DNA of 15,783 nucleotides from Ghiorsea sp. Its GTDB lineage: Bacteria > Pseudomonadota > Zetaproteobacteria > Mariprofundales > Mariprofundaceae. This document shows positions 13,691-15,783 of the stretch, piece after piece; the stretch's first letter is position 1; every line of letters begins with the position of its first letter. The position numbers and the translations under genes are program-made. Below the pieces are notes generated by a model that had not been told where the DNA came from, ran no database searches, and was given only the letters and a program-made list of their open reading frames with translations. The stretch lies in the NCBI GenBank assembly GCA_027019685.1, contig JALUWH010000088.1:1-15783 (forward strand), written 5' to 3'.

Positions 13691-14900
13691 ATTGGCTCCT
13701 AAAGCGACGAATAACATAGATAGATAAGACGTTTAACATTAAGGTGATAACTAATAATACCAACCCTAAACCAAATGCAGATAAGGTTTCTGGTGAATCA
13801 AAGGCTTGATCTCCTGTTAAGGCATCAACAATACGTACGGTTACGGTGGTCATACCTTCCAGAGGGTTCCATGTCAGGTTGGGGCGTAGACCTGCTGCCA
13901 TCACCACAATCATCGTTTCACCCAATGCGCGTGAAATACCCAATAAGCATGCTGCAATAATACCAGGTAGAGCAGCAGGTAAAACAATACGAATAATGGT
14001 CTCAGACATAGTTGTACCCAGAGCCAGCGATCCATCGCGAAGGCTACGTGGTACAGCGCGAATCACATCATCTGAAAGTGATGAGATAAAGGGTATAATC
14101 ATAATGCCCATCACAAGACCAGGTGTTAAAGCATTCGTGTAATCAGCATGCAAACCAACGGCTTCGGCAAATTTTACAATAAGTGGGCTGACGGTGATTG
14201 CTGCAAAAAAGCCATATACAACGGTAGGTACACCAGCAAGGATTTCTAAAGCTGGTTTTGCCGTATTGCGTACTTTTTCGCTAGCATATTCCGACATATA
14301 AACAGCAGATAAGATACCAATAGGAACAGCCACACACATGGCGATAATAGTAATCATGAAAGTACCAGCAAAGATGGGTATAGAACCAAACATACCTTGG
14401 GTATTTCCTTCTGTAGCATCATCGGGGGCCCAATGTGTGCCAGTCAGGAAATCCCATACGCTTACAATGTGAAAAAATTGCATAGCTTCAAAAATGATAG
14501 CTAGAACAATGCCAATGGTGGTTAAAATTGAAATAGATGCAGCTAAAACCAGTGAAACACGAATAACCTTTTCAACACCTTCGCGAGCTTTTGTTTCAGG
14601 TTTGATTTGTTTAAGGCCTTGCCAAGTACCCCAAAGCGTTAACAAGATAGTGCTAGGGATTAAAAATGATGTACTTACATCATACAAGTGTAATAAGTGT
14701 AAGGTGGATGAAAAGAAGAATAGGCATAATGCAGGTACGGTCATCCAAATCATAGCAAACCATGCATAATAGGCAGGTAACGAATGCCAATATGAATGAA
14801 TGGCTTTCTTTTTCACATGTTGCAGGATAAAAAAGCCACTGATGACTGCCATGAAAGACAGAATCAAAATACTATTTACCATGAAATCAAATATGTCCAA
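13683..14900 (-). CDS. pstC: Phosphate ABC transporter permease PstC (N-terminally extended)
   Basis: This 405-residue permease has three extra hydrophobic segments (about 9-27, 44-63 and 78-92). The standard permease core starts at about residue 109. The core shows VPIGILSAVYMSEYAS (192-207), AGVPTVVYGFFA (222-233) and the EAA coupling loop SLALGTTMSETIIRIVLPAA (291-310). Usual PstC proteins are near 320 residues; the extended form accompanies the extended PstA in several proteobacterial groups. I choose the TTG at 14900 because AGGTG lies 5 bases upstream. An ATG at 14882 would remove six residues and has a poorer ribosome site. It follows pstS after a terminator-like hairpin. Confidence 0.93.
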   Translation of the reverse strand: MDIFDFMVNSILILSFMAVISGFFILQHVKKKAIHSYWHSLPAYYAWFAMIWMTVPALCLFFFSSTLHLLHLYDVSTSFLIPSTILLTLWGTWQGLKQIKPETKAREGVEKVIRVSLVLAASISILTTIGIVLAIIFEAMQFFHIVSVWDFLTGTHWAPDDATEGNTQGMFGSIPIFAGTFMITIIAMCVAVPIGILSAVYMSEYASEKVRNTAKPALEILAGVPTVVYGFFAAITVSPLIVKFAEAVGLHADYTNALTPGLVMGIMIIPFISSLSDDVIRAVPRSLRDGSLALGTTMSETIIRIVLPAALPGIIAACLLGISRALGETMIVVMAAGLRPNLTWNPLEGMTTVTVRIVDALTGDQAFDSPETLSAFGLGLVLLVITLMLNVLSIYVIRRFRSQYE

Positions 14901-14905
14901 AATAA

Positions 14906-14910
14906 CACCT
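14906..14910 (-). promoter_or_regulatory. Ribosome binding site favouring the TTG start of pstC
   Basis: AGGTG on the minus strand is 5 bases before the TTG at 14900. A weak non-ATG start downstream of an attenuating hairpin would further lower permease synthesis relative to PstS. Confidence 0.55.
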
Positions 14911-14953
14911 ACTATTTGTGATTTTCACTTCGCTACGAAGGCTAACGTACCAT

Positions 14954-14993
14954 AAAAAAAGTACCACCTGAAAATTCATCAAATGGTACTTTT
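14954..14993 (-). terminator. Intrinsic terminator/attenuator between pstS and pstC
   Basis: On the minus strand AAAGTACCA (14984-14992) pairs perfectly with TGGTACTTT (14958-14966) across a 17-base loop. The descending stem runs into an uninterrupted T-tract to 14954. It starts about 30 bases after the pstS stop and lies inside an otherwise intact operon, so it is probably a partial terminator that sets a high PstS to PstC ratio. A small second hairpin CTTCG-CTA-CGAAG (14928-14940) follows before pstC. Confidence 0.75.
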
Positions 14994-15022
14994 ATACGAT
15001 TAAACGATTGAAGTTTGGTAGA

Positions 15023-15783
15023 TTATTTCAAGTCAGCCAAAGTTAGTTTTTTGTGTGTGGAAGTATCATGACGTGCTTTCTCACGACGTGCTTCTGGCAA
15101 TGCAATCAAACCAATATCAGTTAGGTTGCCGTCTTCACCAATCATATCTTCACTTACGAAAAGGTTGATATATTCTTGCATACCTTTTACTTTATTTAAG
15201 TGGTCGTTTTTGATGTAGAATTGCAAAGAACGAGACACAGGGTACTTACCAGAAGAAATTGCAGATGGTTTAGGTTGAACGCCTTCAATACTTGCCGCAG
15301 CGATACGGTCAGAGTTTTCTTCTAAGTATGAATAACCAAAGATTCCGAATGCATCTTTATCTTTAATCAATTTTTGTACGATTAGATTATCGTTTTCACC
15401 CGATGGAACATATACACCGTCAGTACGGATGGTTTTGTATTTTTTATACTTTTTGTTTTTCTTTTTGTCTGCTTTGTACAGTTTAGTATAAACATCCATG
15501 TGTTTGGTTAGGTGTTTCATCACCAAATCTTGGAATGCATCACGTGTGCCTGAAGATGTTGGTGGGCCATAAAAAGTAATTTTACGGTGAGGTAAAGATG
15601 CATCAACTTCATTCCAGTAATGGTATGGGTTAGCAATCAATGCAGTACCCGCTTTATTAGGCACTTCAGCAGCTACAGCCAACAAAATTTGTTTGCGTGT
15701 AAGACTGATTGGTGTGGTTGATTTAGATTGTGCAATAGCAATGCCATCAAAACCAATCACTACTTCTGTAATGTCAGTAACGC
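15023..15783 (-). CDS. pstS: Phosphate ABC transporter substrate-binding protein (partial, N-terminus beyond window)
   Basis: The frame is open from the right edge to a TAA at 15023, giving the last 253 codons of a periplasmic phosphate-binding protein. It has the PstS/SphX-type features VIGFDGIAIAQ near the start of the visible part, the phosphate-contacting loop PPTSSGTRDAFQDLV and, towards the end, FGIFGYSYLEEN and the typical SRSLQFYIKNDHL segment. A very lysine-rich stretch (KADKKKNKKYKKYK) is inserted before the TDGVYVPSGEND region. The signal peptide and promoter, where a Pho box would be expected, lie outside the window. The terminator hairpin at 14954-14993 directly follows. Confidence 0.93.
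   Translation of the reverse strand, partial: VTDITEVVIGFDGIAIAQSKSTTPISLTRKQILLAVAAEVPNKAGTALIANPYHYWNEVDASLPHRKITFYGPPTSSGTRDAFQDLVMKHLTKHMDVYTKLYKADKKKNKKYKKYKTIRTDGVYVPSGENDNLIVQKLIKDKDAFGIFGYSYLEENSDRIAAASIEGVQPKPSAISSGKYPVSRSLQFYIKNDHLNKVKGMQEYINLFVSEDMIGEDGNLTDIGLIALPEARREKARHDTSTHKKLTLADLK

Noticed and set aside
13691..13717. Extended N-terminus of pstA
   Set aside because: It overlaps pstC further and has no good ribosome site; the ATG at 13690 has AGGAG 5 bases upstream.

Overview
The window looks like chromosomal core DNA from a moderately AT-rich Pseudomonadota (proteobacterium). The markers are an rpoZ-spoT-ridA run, a gluQ-type glutamyl-Q tRNA(Asp) synthetase, an rsgA with the bacterial zinc motif, and a pst operon whose PstA has a long N-terminal extracytoplasmic insert. 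A deep-branching marine or iron-oxidising lineage such as the Zetaproteobacteria is possible, but this is a guess from gene content and not from any search.

Layout. Positions 1-649 (minus) hold the N-terminal part of a protein with TPR-like helices, a cyclic-nucleotide-binding-like segment and YRG motifs; it runs off the left edge. It is divergent from a spermidine-synthase-like SAM-binding protein (820-1497, plus). A 520-base gene-free stretch follows (1498-2018). It is packed with palindromic repeats and includes a diverged second copy of the last 17 codons of the preceding gene. Then come rsgA (2019-3140, plus), a short convergent repeat-bearing spacer, and a family 4-type glycosyltransferase (3329-4561, minus, TTG start).

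From 4665 to 10209 five plus-strand genes sit almost end to end and probably form one operon: rpoZ, spoT, ridA, a cation/proton antiporter fused to TrkA domains, and gluQ. RNA polymerase omega and the (p)ppGpp synthetase/hydrolase are a familiar pairing. RidA, the antiporter and the tRNA-modifying enzyme appear to be carried on the same transcript.

From the right edge back to 10214 lies a minus-strand phosphate-uptake operon: pstS (partial), pstC, pstA, pstB, then two different phoU genes of identical length. A strong intrinsic terminator hairpin between pstS and pstC would keep the binding protein in excess over the permease. A candidate promoter between the two phoU genes could uncouple the distal one. 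PstS captures phosphate, PstC/PstA form the channel, PstB supplies ATP hydrolysis, and PhoU proteins restrain transport and signal phosphate status. No phoB/phoR genes are visible.

I found no clear phage, CRISPR, toxin-antitoxin or defence system. The least ordinary parts are the recombination scar and repeat cluster at 1443-1956, the partial protein at the left edge, and the paired phoU genes.
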